Shown here: piece after piece, positions 14,982-22,100 of the stretch
Layout of the letters: each line of letters starts with the position of its first letter
How positions within the stretch are numbered: position 1 is the first letter of the stretch
DNA from: a virus
Virus record (IMG/VR): IMGVR_UViG_3300029268_002493
Coordinates: 1-24,925 of that record
Strand: one strand, 5' to 3'
DNA: 24,925 bases
Translations under genes and position numbers: made by a program
Notes under the pieces: generated by a model
The model's input: only the letters and a program-made list of their open reading frames with translations
The model's database searches: none
Told to the model about the DNA's origin: nothing

Positions 14982-16664
14982 ATGGCTAGTAAAGAACTTA
15001 TTAATGAAATCGCCACCAGGCAAAGCATAGATAAAGTCCTCACATACTTTAACCGCTTGCCGGATCCCGACCCGATACTCGTAAAACTCGGGAAGGACAT
15101 TACGGTTTACAATGACCTCCGGAGCGATGCCCACCTCTTCAGCGTAGAACAGCAGAGAAAATGCCACGTGGCTAAACTCGAATGGCAGCTTGACAGGGGA
15201 GAGAGCGATGACAAGGTATATGACATCCTTAATGAAGTCTTCACCAATACTCTCAATGTTTACGACATTACGGAACAGATACTTGACAGCATACTTTTCG
15301 GCTATACGGTGTTTGAAATAATCTGGGAGGTGAAGGACAATTTAATACTCCCGGTAAGGGTGGAAGAAAAACCGAGAGAGTGGTTCTTCTGGAATGACAG
15401 CAATCAGATCAGACTCAAGGATCCCTTGAGCTTGGAAGGGACTGAACTCCCCCCTTATAAATTTATTATTGCAAGACACAAACCAACTTACCGCAACCCA
15501 TACGGTGAAAAAACCATTTCAAGATGCTTCTGGCCTGTGGCTTTTAAGCGAGGCGGAATCAAGTTCTGGGTTACATTTACTGAAAAATTCGGTATGCCTT
15601 ACCTCATAGGGAAGCTTCCCAAAGGGCAGGATAAAGACCAATTCACAAAACTTAAAGATTCGCTTGAGGATATGATCCAGGATGCCGTCGGAGTAATCCC
15701 GGATGACGGAAGCGTGGATGTTTTGGAATTTACAAGAACTTCAAGCGTGGATGTCTATGAAAGATTCCTCTATTTTATGAATTCCGAAATAAGCAAAGCA
15801 ATCCTGACTGAGACGCTCACTACAGAAGTCCAGGACAAGTCAACCCATGCGGCCGCAGGAGGTCATAGTGATATGCTCACTGCCCTCACCAAGGGAGATA
15901 AGAGAATTGTGCACACTGTATTCAGAACCCTTATAAGATTTATTAAAGAATTAAACTTCGGCAATGTACCTGTCCCTGAATTTGAATATTATGAAGATGA
16001 AGACATTGACAAAACACTCGCTGAAAGAGATAAGATTTTAACCGATTCCGGAGTCAAGTTCAGCAAACAGTATTGGTTAAAAACATACAATCTTCAAGAA
16101 GAAGATATTGATGAAACTCCTGTTCCAAGTGCTGTCCCGGTTTCCGGAGAGGGAGATCCTGCAATTACACAACAATCTCCGGTTGCTTCAGTCGTCCTGA
16201 ACGGCGCCCAGATTGCGGCCGCTGTAACCATAGCCGAAAGCGTATCGAAGGGAGACATACCCCGCGAAGCGGGTATAAATCAGCTTCAAGTGTTCCTGGG
16301 TCTGAGCGCGGAACAGGCAGAAGCGGTTATGGGAAACGCTGGGGAAGGGGCGGTTATAAAAGCAGACAAAGTTATTGCGGGGGCTAAAACTCCACAGCCC
16401 GCTCCGGCTGCTGCACAATTTGCAGAACCCGAAACCGCAGAGCAACAGCCGGATCTTAATCTTCCGGACAAACTCCTCCAGACCCAAATTGAGCAAAGTC
16501 TCAAACCGGTTTTCGACCTGGTCGATAAAAGCGAAAGCTATGACACTCTTATGGAAAAGCTTTCTGAAATCTATCCGAAGATGGGCACCTCACAACTGGA
16601 AACTATTCTTTCCAAGATAATTTTTATCAGCGAAACCAGAGGACGCATCGATGCCGGAAATTGA
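14982..16664 (+). CDS. Portal protein, Mu gp29-like (DUF935-type, 560 aa)
   Basis: The N-terminal half matches DUF935 portals: YNDLRSDAHLFSVEQQRKCH near residues 43-62, ITEQILDSILFGYTVFEIIW, then FTEKFGMPYLIGKLPKGQ around residue 205. The C-terminal 170 residues are Ala/Gln/Pro-rich and less conserved, with a helical end (LLQTQIEQSLKPVFDLVDKS). The portal ring sits at one head vertex, takes DNA from terminase and joins the gp36-like connector. The start is ATG behind AAGGAATT, 11 bases after the terminase stop. The stop lies inside the start of the gpF-like gene, a 14-base overlap. Confidence 0.92.
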   Translation: MASKELINEIATRQSIDKVLTYFNRLPDPDPILVKLGKDITVYNDLRSDAHLFSVEQQRKCHVAKLEWQLDRGESDDKVYDILNEVFTNTLNVYDITEQILDSILFGYTVFEIIWEVKDNLILPVRVEEKPREWFFWNDSNQIRLKDPLSLEGTELPPYKFIIARHKPTYRNPYGEKTISRCFWPVAFKRGGIKFWVTFTEKFGMPYLIGKLPKGQDKDQFTKLKDSLEDMIQDAVGVIPDDGSVDVLEFTRTSSVDVYERFLYFMNSEISKAILTETLTTEVQDKSTHAAAGGHSDMLTALTKGDKRIVHTVFRTLIRFIKELNFGNVPVPEFEYYEDEDIDKTLAERDKILTDSGVKFSKQYWLKTYNLQEEDIDETPVPSAVPVSGEGDPAITQQSPVASVVLNGAQIAAAVTIAESVSKGDIPREAGINQLQVFLGLSAEQAEAVMGNAGEGAVIKADKVIAGAKTPQPAPAAAQFAEPETAEQQPDLNLPDKLLQTQIEQSLKPVFDLVDKSESYDTLMEKLSEIYPKMGTSQLETILSKIIFISETRGRIDAGN

Positions 16665-17406
16665 TTACGGCTTTCTAATTGGTCTTGAACCAAAGGCAAT
16701 TGTGGAGTGGTTCAAAAAAAAGGGGAATACAATCTCCTGGAACTGGCAGGAGGTCTGGAAAGAGGCTAACCTCAAAAGCTTCACAGTCGCAAAAGCCTTA
16801 AAACTTGACATCCTTCAGGACATCCGGAATGAAGTCGATAATGCAATTAAGAATGGTCTCTCCGTTCAGCAGTTCAAAGAAAATCTTACCCCTGTTCTTA
16901 AGACAAAAGGATGGTGGGGGAAGGTTCCTGCAAAAGATGTCCCGGGTGTTAACTCCGCTGACCTGGAAGATCCTGAAAAACCTGTCCAGCTCGGATCTCC
17001 TTACCGCCTGAAAAACATTTATACCACCAACCTCAACGTAGCATATTCCAAGGGCAATTATGACGGCATGAAAACAAACGTCTCAAAACGTCCTTATTGG
17101 ATGTATGAAGCCGTCCTGGATGCCAACACCAGACCCGATCACCGCAAGCTTCACGGCAAAGTCTTCCGGGCAGATGATCCTATCTGGAAAACGCACTACC
17201 CCCCTAATGGCTGGGGCTGCCGCTGCACTGTGCGAGCTCTCGACCAGGATGACCTTGAGGAAATGAACCTTAAGGTAGTGAAAGGTCCCGATTATGAAGG
17301 CTCTATCAAAATAGATAAAGGCTGGGATTATAACCCGGGAGAGGGCTATGAACCTGATCTTAAAAAATATGACAAGGATTTAGTTAAAGCATATAAAAAT
17401 GATTAA
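16651..17406 (+). CDS. Head morphogenesis protein, Mu gpF-like (251 aa)
   Basis: The phage Mu F-type minor head domain is visible at residues about 110-200: NIYTTNLNVAYSKGNYDG, then RPYWMYEAVLDANTRPDHRK, LHGKVF and PPNGWGCRCTVRAL (His164, His168 and the Cys189/Cys191 pair are family hallmarks). The first 90 residues (IVEWFKKKGNTISWNWQEVW) are the helical N-terminal part typical of this family. Such proteins are minor head components associated with the portal. It overlaps the portal gene upstream and the membrane-protein gene downstream. In Mu the next gene is gpG; here gpG lies on the opposite strand beyond an unrelated gene. Confidence 0.9.
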   Translation: MPEIDYGFLIGLEPKAIVEWFKKKGNTISWNWQEVWKEANLKSFTVAKALKLDILQDIRNEVDNAIKNGLSVQQFKENLTPVLKTKGWWGKVPAKDVPGVNSADLEDPEKPVQLGSPYRLKNIYTTNLNVAYSKGNYDGMKTNVSKRPYWMYEAVLDANTRPDHRKLHGKVFRADDPIWKTHYPPNGWGCRCTVRALDQDDLEEMNLKVVKGPDYEGSIKIDKGWDYNPGEGYEPDLKKYDKDLVKAYKND

Positions 17407-17953
17407 ACCATACCTCTACCAACTCTTTATCCGTCAATGGACTGGATATAGCTTCCTATTGGGTCTTATCGTGGGATGTGCAGCATACTTCCTTGATATT
17501 CCATTGCTCTATCCTTTAGCATTTGTGCTTATGACGAATATGTTTGATTTACTTGGATATGGTCAGATAATGCAACCTATATATGACGCTGATAAGATGT
17601 CGTTAGATAAGTATGCCATTGAATCAAGAATATATAAAGAAGTATTACCTTATTACCGCATCATACAGAAGTTATTTATATTCCAACTGGCTAACTATGT
17701 GTGGATATTAACAGATAACTGGGTGATTGCTTTGGCTTGTCTATGTAGCAATTTTGGAGGCTTTCAGGATGTGTTGTACTACTTCTTTGGGAGATACAAC
17801 TTTAACCAGGATTACACCTGGTTGAAGTGGACTCCGCTGGGGATGTTATTGGGGGACTTGAATAAAACAGAATTTATCATACAAGGGATAGTTAGTTTTG
17901 GATTGATTATCATACTAATATGGAGTTTAGCGAACCTTAGGTTGCTTACCTAA
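17399..17953 (+). CDS. Polytopic membrane protein of unknown function (184 aa)
   Basis: The ATG overlaps the gpF stop by eight bases, so it is translated with the head genes, but the product is an integral membrane protein. About four hydrophobic segments are visible: residues 16-34, 37-54, 92-118 and 158-180. Loops carry YDADKMSLDKYAIESRIYKE and an aromatic patch (DVLYYFFGRYNFNQDYTW). No signal peptide or known family is recognised. Leucine codons TTA/TTG and ATA are frequent, making the gene more AT-rich in feel than terminase and portal beside it. A strong hairpin covers its stop. It is probably a cargo gene, for example for superinfection exclusion or host membrane alteration, but this is inference only. 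Confidence 0.8.
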   Translation: MIKPYLYQLFIRQWTGYSFLLGLIVGCAAYFLDIPLLYPLAFVLMTNMFDLLGYGQIMQPIYDADKMSLDKYAIESRIYKEVLPYYRIIQKLFIFQLANYVWILTDNWVIALACLCSNFGGFQDVLYYFFGRYNFNQDYTWLKWTPLGMLLGDLNKTEFIIQGIVSFGLIIILIWSLANLRLLT

Positions 17954-17959
17954 GGTTCG
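17931..17959 (+). terminator. Hairpin at end of plus operon
   Basis: CGAACCTTAGGT (17931-17942) and ACCTAAGGTTCG (17948-17959) form a perfect 12-bp stem with a 5-base loop. The membrane-protein stop lies in the right arm. There is no T run after it, so it may be an RNA-stabilising or processing hairpin, or work with the weaker hairpin downstream (17999-18019) and the terminator at 18032-18054. Confidence 0.5.
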
Positions 17960-17998
17960 TAAGAATCTGAATGACCAAGAGTCAGAACAGTTAAGAAG

Positions 17999-18019
17999 CC
18001 GCCTGATTTTATCTGGCGG
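17999..18019 (+). terminator. Weak hairpin between convergent operons
   Basis: CCGCCTGAT and ATCTGGCGG pair with one mismatch around a TTT loop and are followed by TTTCGG. It is a modest candidate for ending plus-strand transcripts. Confidence 0.35.
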
Positions 18020-18024
18020 TTTCG

Positions 18025-18054
18025 GTATAAAAAAAGCCGGCTTAACCGGCTTTT
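18025..18054 (-). terminator. Terminator of early operon, possibly bidirectional
   Basis: AAAAGCCGG (18032-18040) and CCGGCTTTT (18046-18054) form a 9-bp stem with a 5-base loop. On the minus strand it is followed by a run of T, giving a good intrinsic terminator. The gpG stop codon TAA (18044-18042) is inside the loop. The shorter TTTT on the plus side may also stop the convergent operon. Confidence 0.75.
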
Positions 18055-18509
18055 GTCAAATAAGCAACTATCGATTTCTTTATTTTCTCCCCATCCTTCG
18101 GAGTCAGGTTCATAAATGGTCTTGCCGGAATCTTCCACTGACTCATTCTGTTGCTCTTCGGCTTCGCCACATCTTTCCCCGCTTTTTTTTGTGTCAGATA
18201 CGTCTTCAATGTACTCTTCGAAATCGTGGCTCCGTACTGATGCGTGGCTGCATAAACCAGGTTTGTGGACACAGTGGCACTGCTTTCATTATAGCTCGCC
18301 TGAATACTCCGTTTCAAAGCTCCCGTCCTCTGCAAAATCTTCCCGGTGTATCCCTTCTTCTGCCTCTGCTTCAGTGTGGAACTTTTGAGCCGTGCCCATT
18401 TTGAGGGTCGCCCCTCCGCGTCAAAATTCTTCATCACCGCCTCCAGCATTATCTGACTTATCTCATTCATTAACGGGGTCAGATTCGTTATTTTTGGTAG
18501 ATCTCCCAT
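18042..18509 (-). CDS. Virion morphogenesis protein, Mu gpG-like (155 aa)
   Basis: The protein matches the phage virion morphogenesis (tail completion, gpS / Mu gpG) family: FDAEGRPSKWARLKSSTLKQ near residues 29-48, RTGALKRSIQ at 61-70, VYAATHQYGATI around 85-96, and WKIPARPFMNLTPKDGEKI near the end. These proteins act in head-tail joining or tail completion. It has a strong AAGGAGG upstream of the ATG at 18509. Its gene is the last of the early block, directly after the Mor-type activator, rather than next to gpF and gpI. It ends in the operon terminator. Confidence 0.88.
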   Translation of the reverse strand: MGDLPKITNLTPLMNEISQIMLEAVMKNFDAEGRPSKWARLKSSTLKQRQKKGYTGKILQRTGALKRSIQASYNESSATVSTNLVYAATHQYGATISKSTLKTYLTQKKAGKDVAKPKSNRMSQWKIPARPFMNLTPKDGEKIKKSIVAYLTKAG

Positions 18510-18524
18510 ATCACCCAGCCTCCT

Positions 18525-18818
18525 TCATAACTGCAATTCAAGTTGTGAGTCACCAAGATGGCGCTCGTTAATTATCTCATATACGTATCTCTCACTCAGA
18601 TCCAGCATCCTCGCAAGCTGTTTCGGACTTGCTCCGCCAACGTTCTCAAGGATGTATTCCCGCTTCATTGAGAGCAGGCACTTGTCCGAAAAATATACCG
18701 GAGTCTTATTGAAGCGGTCTATAAGTTTAAGCAGATTCTGAATGCCTATCAGCTCTGCAATGTCTCTCTGATCTCCTGTCAAGTGTTTTGTATAGTCAAT
18801 TTCTTTTGTCCATTCCAT
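18525..18818 (-). CDS. Mor-type transcription activator (97 aa)
   Basis: The C-terminal half carries a helix-turn-helix at about residues 62-84 (GASPKQLARMLDLSERYVYE), closely resembling the DNA-binding part of Mor/C activators. Before it lies the short strand TPVYFS at 39-44, matching the beta-strand of the Mor dimer. Length is somewhat below Mu Mor. Such proteins bind dyads near promoters lacking a good distal box and switch on later phage genes. The ATG overlaps the GemA stop as TAATG, as in Mu, where mor follows gemA. The likely target is the divergent region 12488-12753, where a -7 box without a -33 box occurs. Confidence 0.85.
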   Translation of the reverse strand: MEWTKEIDYTKHLTGDQRDIAELIGIQNLLKLIDRFNKTPVYFSDKCLLSMKREYILENVGGASPKQLARMLDLSERYVYEIINERHLGDSQLELQL

Positions 18819-19330
18819 TAAGCAAGCTCCTCTATTGCTTTAACAACTTTCTTAACATCCCAAACCGGCACCCATTCAAGCTTATCAACCCCGGTAATCC
18901 TCTTAACAAACATCCTTAGCGCTTCATCACTCTTGTTCCTCACTTTCATACTCCCTCTCCACATCCCCTCAACCATCCTCAATTGCCTTGGCGTGGCAAG
19001 CTTTGTGTTCCCGATCCGCTTGTCACTTAGCTCATTATACTTGCTCGGCTTTGATTTCTGCTTGAACCCTAACTTCCCCATCGTCTGGATAACCAGCACC
19101 TGCTGATCCAGCGTTAAATCCTTGCTGCTTTCCACTCCATACCCCGATAGTATGTCCCTGTAACTCTCATCGTCCAGTTTCACTTGAGATTTTGCTACGT
19201 GGATCAGCTTAATCCTCTTTTTGTGAAGATCAATAAGCCGCAAATTCTCCTTCTTATTGCTGTCAACCTCAATCTTTTTAACACCGGAATTTGTCCACAT
19301 CGGCAATAAATACATCTTCTCTGCTGCCAT
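18818..19330 (-). CDS. gemA: GemA / gp16-like regulatory protein (170 aa)
   Basis: The gp16/GemA signature is visible at residues about 38-80: KKRIKLIHVAKSQVKLDDES followed by YRDILSGYGVESSKDLTLDQ. A second conserved part is TPRQLRMVEGMWRG near residues 117-130, with a C-terminal region ending in WVPVWDVKKVVKAIEEL. In Mu this early protein affects host gene expression and DNA topology-linked processes; the mechanism is not settled. It starts with ATG overlapping the preceding stop, behind AAAGGA, and leads directly into the Mor-type gene. Family membership is clear; the function in this host is inherited from Mu by inference. Confidence 0.85.
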   Translation of the reverse strand: MAAEKMYLLPMWTNSGVKKIEVDSNKKENLRLIDLHKKRIKLIHVAKSQVKLDDESYRDILSGYGVESSKDLTLDQQVLVIQTMGKLGFKQKSKPSKYNELSDKRIGNTKLATPRQLRMVEGMWRGSMKVRNKSDEALRMFVKRITGVDKLEWVPVWDVKKVVKAIEELA

Positions 19331-19566
19331 TATTTCGTTCCTTTCAGTTTAATTCTTAAAGGTAAACCCAGGCTTTTTAATGTCTCGTGCCAGTCTCCAT
19401 GCCTCTCCTTGCACCTTGCCAAATGGCTTATATGCACACTGCCGTCATATATTGCAAACTCATCAAAACCCTCCCCATTCTCAGATTCAACAGGGATCAG
19501 AAGTCCTCTGAACGTAGGGATAACGACAAATTTTACTTTACAGTGACGACAGGTGTATATCTTCAT
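19330..19566 (-). CDS. Small zinc-finger-like early protein (78 aa)
   Basis: Residues 5-8 (CRHC) and a later HLARCKERH around residues 49-57 give a CxxC plus HxxxCxxxxH layout, suggesting a small zinc-binding fold. The chosen start is the ATG at 19566, three bases after the upstream stop; a longer frame would need a TTG within the previous gene. The end overlaps the GemA ATG. The protein has no membrane segment. I do not recognise a family; early Mu-like operons often carry small nucleic-acid-binding or host-takeover proteins here. Zinc binding is inferred from spacing only. Confidence 0.75.
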   Translation of the reverse strand: MKIYTCRHCKVKFVVIPTFRGLLIPVESENGEGFDEFAIYDGSVHISHLARCKERHGDWHETLKSLGLPLRIKLKGTK

Positions 19567-19568
19567 AA

Positions 19569-19874
19569 TCAGAATAATTTTAGCTGAGGATCCTGAGGCT
19601 TCGTCCTCCAGGTACAAGCCATCCTTCCGGATAGCCTGCTGATTTCTTTCCCGGAATATTCTATTAACTCGAGCTGCCTTAATTCAAAAACCCGGGGCGT
19701 TATGGTGTGTGGATATTTATTTAAGATTTGCGCAATATCCTCGTTGCTTATCGGCTGATATTTTTCAATAACACTGAACACAGCCGCCTGTGCATTACCA
19801 AGGCTGGACAGCGTCTCAAGATAACTCTCGTACCTTCCCTGCTCAGCCATATATCCTTCCCTCGCCCTGCTCAT
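19569..19874 (-). CDS. Winged-helix-like early protein (101 aa)
   Basis: The ATG overlaps the preceding stop as ATGA. Residues about 28-85 look like a small winged helix: AAVFSVIEKYQPISNEDIAQ, then TITPRVFELRQLELIEYSGK, ending in a wing-like CTWRTK. Proteins of this shape in phages often act on DNA or control transcription. The C-terminal tail KPQDPQLKLF is short and polar. It sits in the middle of the early operon between Gam and GemA. No named family is assigned, and DNA binding is inferred from fold impression only. Confidence 0.78.
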   Translation of the reverse strand: MSRAREGYMAEQGRYESYLETLSSLGNAQAAVFSVIEKYQPISNEDIAQILNKYPHTITPRVFELRQLELIEYSGKEISRLSGRMACTWRTKPQDPQLKLF

Positions 19875-20098
19875 TCTTGTCCACCCGCTTTTATGTGTCC
19901 GTAATTGTTACTCACAAATACGGCACAACGATTCCCTTTCCACCTCAACACTGCTTCCCGTTTTGGGTTACTTTTTACAAGCCTCACAAGCTCAAGGTAA
20001 GATGTAACATATCTCTTTTCTTTCCAGCTTCGCTTTAGAAATGTTCTGGTGGATTCCACAAAATGGGTTAGCTGTATCATCTCAACATTCTCTGTCAT
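19871..20098 (-). CDS. Uncharacterised early protein (75 aa)
   Basis: The start chosen is the ATG at 20098, which overlaps the Gam stop as ATGA; a longer frame uses a GTG inside Gam and is less likely. The product starts MTENVEMIQLTHFVESTRTF and is basic (KRSWKEKRYVTSYLELVRLV, RKW-type residues later), ending in NNYGHIKAGGQE. It has no membrane segment and no recognised motif. High basic content would suit nucleic-acid binding. Position between Gam and a winged-helix protein suggests a host-takeover or replication accessory. Confidence 0.72.
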   Translation of the reverse strand: MTENVEMIQLTHFVESTRTFLKRSWKEKRYVTSYLELVRLVKSNPKREAVLRWKGNRCAVFVSNNYGHIKAGGQE

Positions 20099-20607
20099 TG
20101 ATCTGCCTTTATCTCTTCCCACTTCAATTCAACAAAGAAGTTTTCTTCCTGGTCAACCTTCAAACCCACTCCCGCAAGCTGATCGTCCGTGAGTCTCTTC
20201 CCGGAATAATCCGCAAGTATCCCGTCCTTGTCAATCTCCTCTTTAACCCTCACATAATTGCCGTCAAATAGCCTCTTAATAAGCTCTAAAGCGGTCTTTA
20301 TATTGTACTTTCTGTTCAATAAACTTATCTTCGGAGGCGTTATCCTAAACCCAACCTTACCCGAAGCAAACTCAAGGCTCCTTGTCTTCTGGAAAAGCAG
20401 CTTGTTTTTAATACAAAAAGCCTCTACATCCGGAAGAATATCATCAATTATACCCCTCTGTTTGGTCGTTTTCTTGTCAAAATCCTCCTTCAAATGGTTA
20501 ATCTGCCTGTTCATTTCCGCCTCTTGAGCTGCAATAACTGCCTTTGCTTCAGCCATTCTATACATAGCGGTTTCAACTTCTTTCACGTTCGTTAGTTTCA
20601 TGGTCAT
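20095..20607 (-). CDS. gam: Host-nuclease inhibitor Gam, Mu-type (170 aa)
   Basis: This protein matches Mu Gam, which binds DNA ends as a Ku-like dimer and blocks exonucleases. Visible features are the N-terminal helical region (AKAVIAAQEAEMNRQINHLK, residues about 22-41), the KKTTKQRGIIDDILPDVEAF stretch, the beta hairpin SLEFASGKVGFRITPPKISL at about 82-101, and a C-terminal GLKVDQEENFFVEL. Length is close to Mu Gam (174 aa). It overlaps the small gene upstream (ATGA) and the one downstream. It is the third clear Mu early function in the operon and argues against a plain IS21-type transposon. Confidence 0.92.
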   Translation of the reverse strand: MTMKLTNVKEVETAMYRMAEAKAVIAAQEAEMNRQINHLKEDFDKKTTKQRGIIDDILPDVEAFCIKNKLLFQKTRSLEFASGKVGFRITPPKISLLNRKYNIKTALELIKRLFDGNYVRVKEEIDKDGILADYSGKRLTDDQLAGVGLKVDQEENFFVELKWEEIKADQ

Positions 20608-20765
20608 TCCTTTATTCTTATGTTTAAATTAAGTGATTTATAAAGATCATTCAATATCTCTGTCTTCTCAAATGGGAGATATGTCCTTAGCAGGTGTGCA
20701 CACAGTATAACCACAACCTTCGGCGGCAGCAGCTCCACTGCTTTTTCCAAACTAAGTCTTCCCAT
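20604..20765 (-). CDS. Small early protein (53 aa), unknown
   Basis: This short gene starts MGRLSLEKAVELLPPKVVVI and ends SLNLNIRIKE. Its TGA overlaps the Gam ATG as ATGA, and its start lies 14 bases inside the preceding small gene, so it is tightly coupled at both ends and explains the otherwise empty space before Gam. It is hydrophobic in the middle (VVVILCAHLLRTYLPF) and could be membrane-associated or a compact helical protein. No family recognised. Confidence 0.65.
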   Translation of the reverse strand: MGRLSLEKAVELLPPKVVVILCAHLLRTYLPFEKTEILNDLYKSLNLNIRIKE

Positions 20766-20943
20766 TCCCACCCCTGATAAGTTTCAGCCAGCAGAACAAC
20801 AGCCCCCTGTAGGGAAATATAATCGCCTTTCTGGGAACCTGCTTGTAGTTCGCGTACCGGTTGTTCTTCTTCAATTCAATATCACATTCGTACCGCCCCT
20901 TGTATTCGCAACTGTTTATACAACATATCAGCCTGTCCATCAT
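20752..20943 (-). CDS. Small cysteine-containing early protein (63 aa), unknown
   Basis: The ATG overlaps the upstream stop as ATGA. The product has four cysteines in its first 20 residues (LICCINSCEYKGRYECD) and a fifth near residue 51 (GLLFCWLKLI), with basic residues between. The cysteine spacing could suit metal binding, but no classical zinc finger is complete. Its end overlaps the next small gene by 14 bases. Function unknown. Confidence 0.62.
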   Translation of the reverse strand: MMDRLICCINSCEYKGRYECDIELKKNNRYANYKQVPRKAIIFPYRGLLFCWLKLIRGGNGKT

Positions 20944-21146
20944 ACCTCCTCTGTCAACTGTCGTACATGATGTCTTACTTTCATAGCCGAGAACTTCACC
21001 CCTATCATTTTCTTTAACTCTTCATTCACATATTCCCTCAACGTCCCCCTCTGCTTTGCCACATTGGCCTTCAGCTTATCTATCTGCTCTTCAATAGAAC
21101 CGATATAAACATCAACCCCTTCAGTCTGTTTCATCTTTTTCAACAC
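20940..21146 (-). CDS. Small coiled-coil early protein (68 aa), unknown
   Basis: A strong GGAGG precedes a cluster of possible starts: GTG at 21146, TTG at 21143 and ATG at 21134. By spacing, TTG or GTG fits best; the longest form is given. The protein is charged and helical (IEEQIDKLKANVAKQRGTLR, then YVNEELKKMIG) with a basic end. It follows ATPase B by eight bases. No family recognised; a DNA- or partner-binding accessory is possible. Confidence 0.65.
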   Translation of the reverse strand: MLKKMKQTEGVDVYIGSIEEQIDKLKANVAKQRGTLREYVNEELKKMIGVKFSAMKVRHHVRQLTEEV

Positions 21147-21154
21147 AACCTCCG

Positions 21155-22039
21155 TTAATTAACAATTAATTCTTTAGCAAGCTGAACCATCTTATGCGTC
21201 AGCTTTCCGCCGTTTATCTCGCTTATCCTCTGCGTCCTCAATAAAAGTTTACTCAGTCTTCTCGCATTCCCCATGGCAAATTTTTCAAATTCAACAGTAA
21301 CCCCGTTCGCTCCCGGGAAGTAAGTTGTTACAATAGCCTTAACATCATCGCTCTCAAGCTCATGTATCCTTAAGACCAGCCCCACTCTCGAATACAGGTA
21401 TGCGTGTTCTCCTTTTCTTCCCTTAAGGTTGTGCATCAGTCTCGGAAGTCCGGTCAGGACAATCGCTATCCCGGTCTGATCGTTAATAGTCCGTAACAAA
21501 TCAAGCGCTCTGGTCGGCAGATGCTCTCCCTCATCCACAATCAGCATCCTCCCGCTCTCCCTTAGCCTCTCAATCACATCTTTCATAAGCTGATTAATGC
21601 TTCCCGTTCCGTCCCCTCCGGTCTTCCGGTGAAGCTCCTGAATAATAGTCTTCGTTGAATAGCTCAGATTAGCCTCAATCAGGATCACGTCCCGGTTCAT
21701 CCTCGCGTACTCACGCACGCTAAACGTCTTCCCCAATCCGGCGTCACCGGTGATCACGGCAATCTCTCCGTCCAGATGCGCCATCCTCAATACCTCGAAT
21801 ATCCTTTTCGCGTTGTTTATCTTCACAAATTCAATATTCCGCTTCGGGTTCTTCTGCTTCTCCGTGTCCCTCTCAACAAACTGGGCAATAAGCTCCTCAA
21901 TCTTCCCCACATTCCCCGGATAACTCCCGCTCATATACTGGCTTAGTGCTGTCTGGCTTATCCCTATCGCCTTTGCAACTGCCGTAAAAGAATAGTTGTA
22001 TTTCTCACAATGCGTTTTGAAAAGTTCAATTGTTTTCAT
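21155..22039 (-). CDS. DNA transposition protein, MuB-like AAA+ ATPase (294 aa)
   Basis: An N-terminal helix-turn-helix (FTAVAKAIGISQTALSQYMS, residues about 18-37) is followed by an AAA+ domain with Walker A GDAGLGKT (98-105), Walker B MLIVDE (165-170), a sensor-like IVLTGLPR (193-200) and an arginine-bearing YSRVGL near 218. MuB forms ATP-dependent filaments on DNA, delivers target DNA to the transposase and protects the phage from self-insertion. The layout (HTH then AAA+) and length match MuB (312 aa). It follows transposase A by about 100 bases. IS21 IstB is related, but the neighbouring Gam, GemA and Mor genes support a phage origin. All motifs are intact. Confidence 0.93.
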   Translation of the reverse strand: MKTIELFKTHCEKYNYSFTAVAKAIGISQTALSQYMSGSYPGNVGKIEELIAQFVERDTEKQKNPKRNIEFVKINNAKRIFEVLRMAHLDGEIAVITGDAGLGKTFSVREYARMNRDVILIEANLSYSTKTIIQELHRKTGGDGTGSINQLMKDVIERLRESGRMLIVDEGEHLPTRALDLLRTINDQTGIAIVLTGLPRLMHNLKGRKGEHAYLYSRVGLVLRIHELESDDVKAIVTTYFPGANGVTVEFEKFAMGNARRLSKLLLRTQRISEINGGKLTHKMVQLAKELIVN

Positions 22040-22073
22040 ATATTTAATCCTTAATTATTTTACATTCGTAGTC

Positions 22074-22100
22074 AGAGCCCGCCTTAAACAAGCAGGCTCT
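22074..22100 (-). other. Hairpin in the A-B intergenic region
   Basis: AGAGCCCGC (22074-22082) pairs with GCAGGCTCT (22092-22100) with one mismatch. It lies between the stop of transposase and the ATG of the ATPase. There is no T run on the minus strand, so it is more likely an RNA-processing or attenuation structure than a terminator. Confidence 0.4.

Noticed and set aside
20604-21146. Small overlapping ORFs as a toxin-antitoxin pair
   Set aside because: They are coupled within the early phage operon, none resembles a known toxin or antitoxin, and no autoregulatory dyad precedes them.
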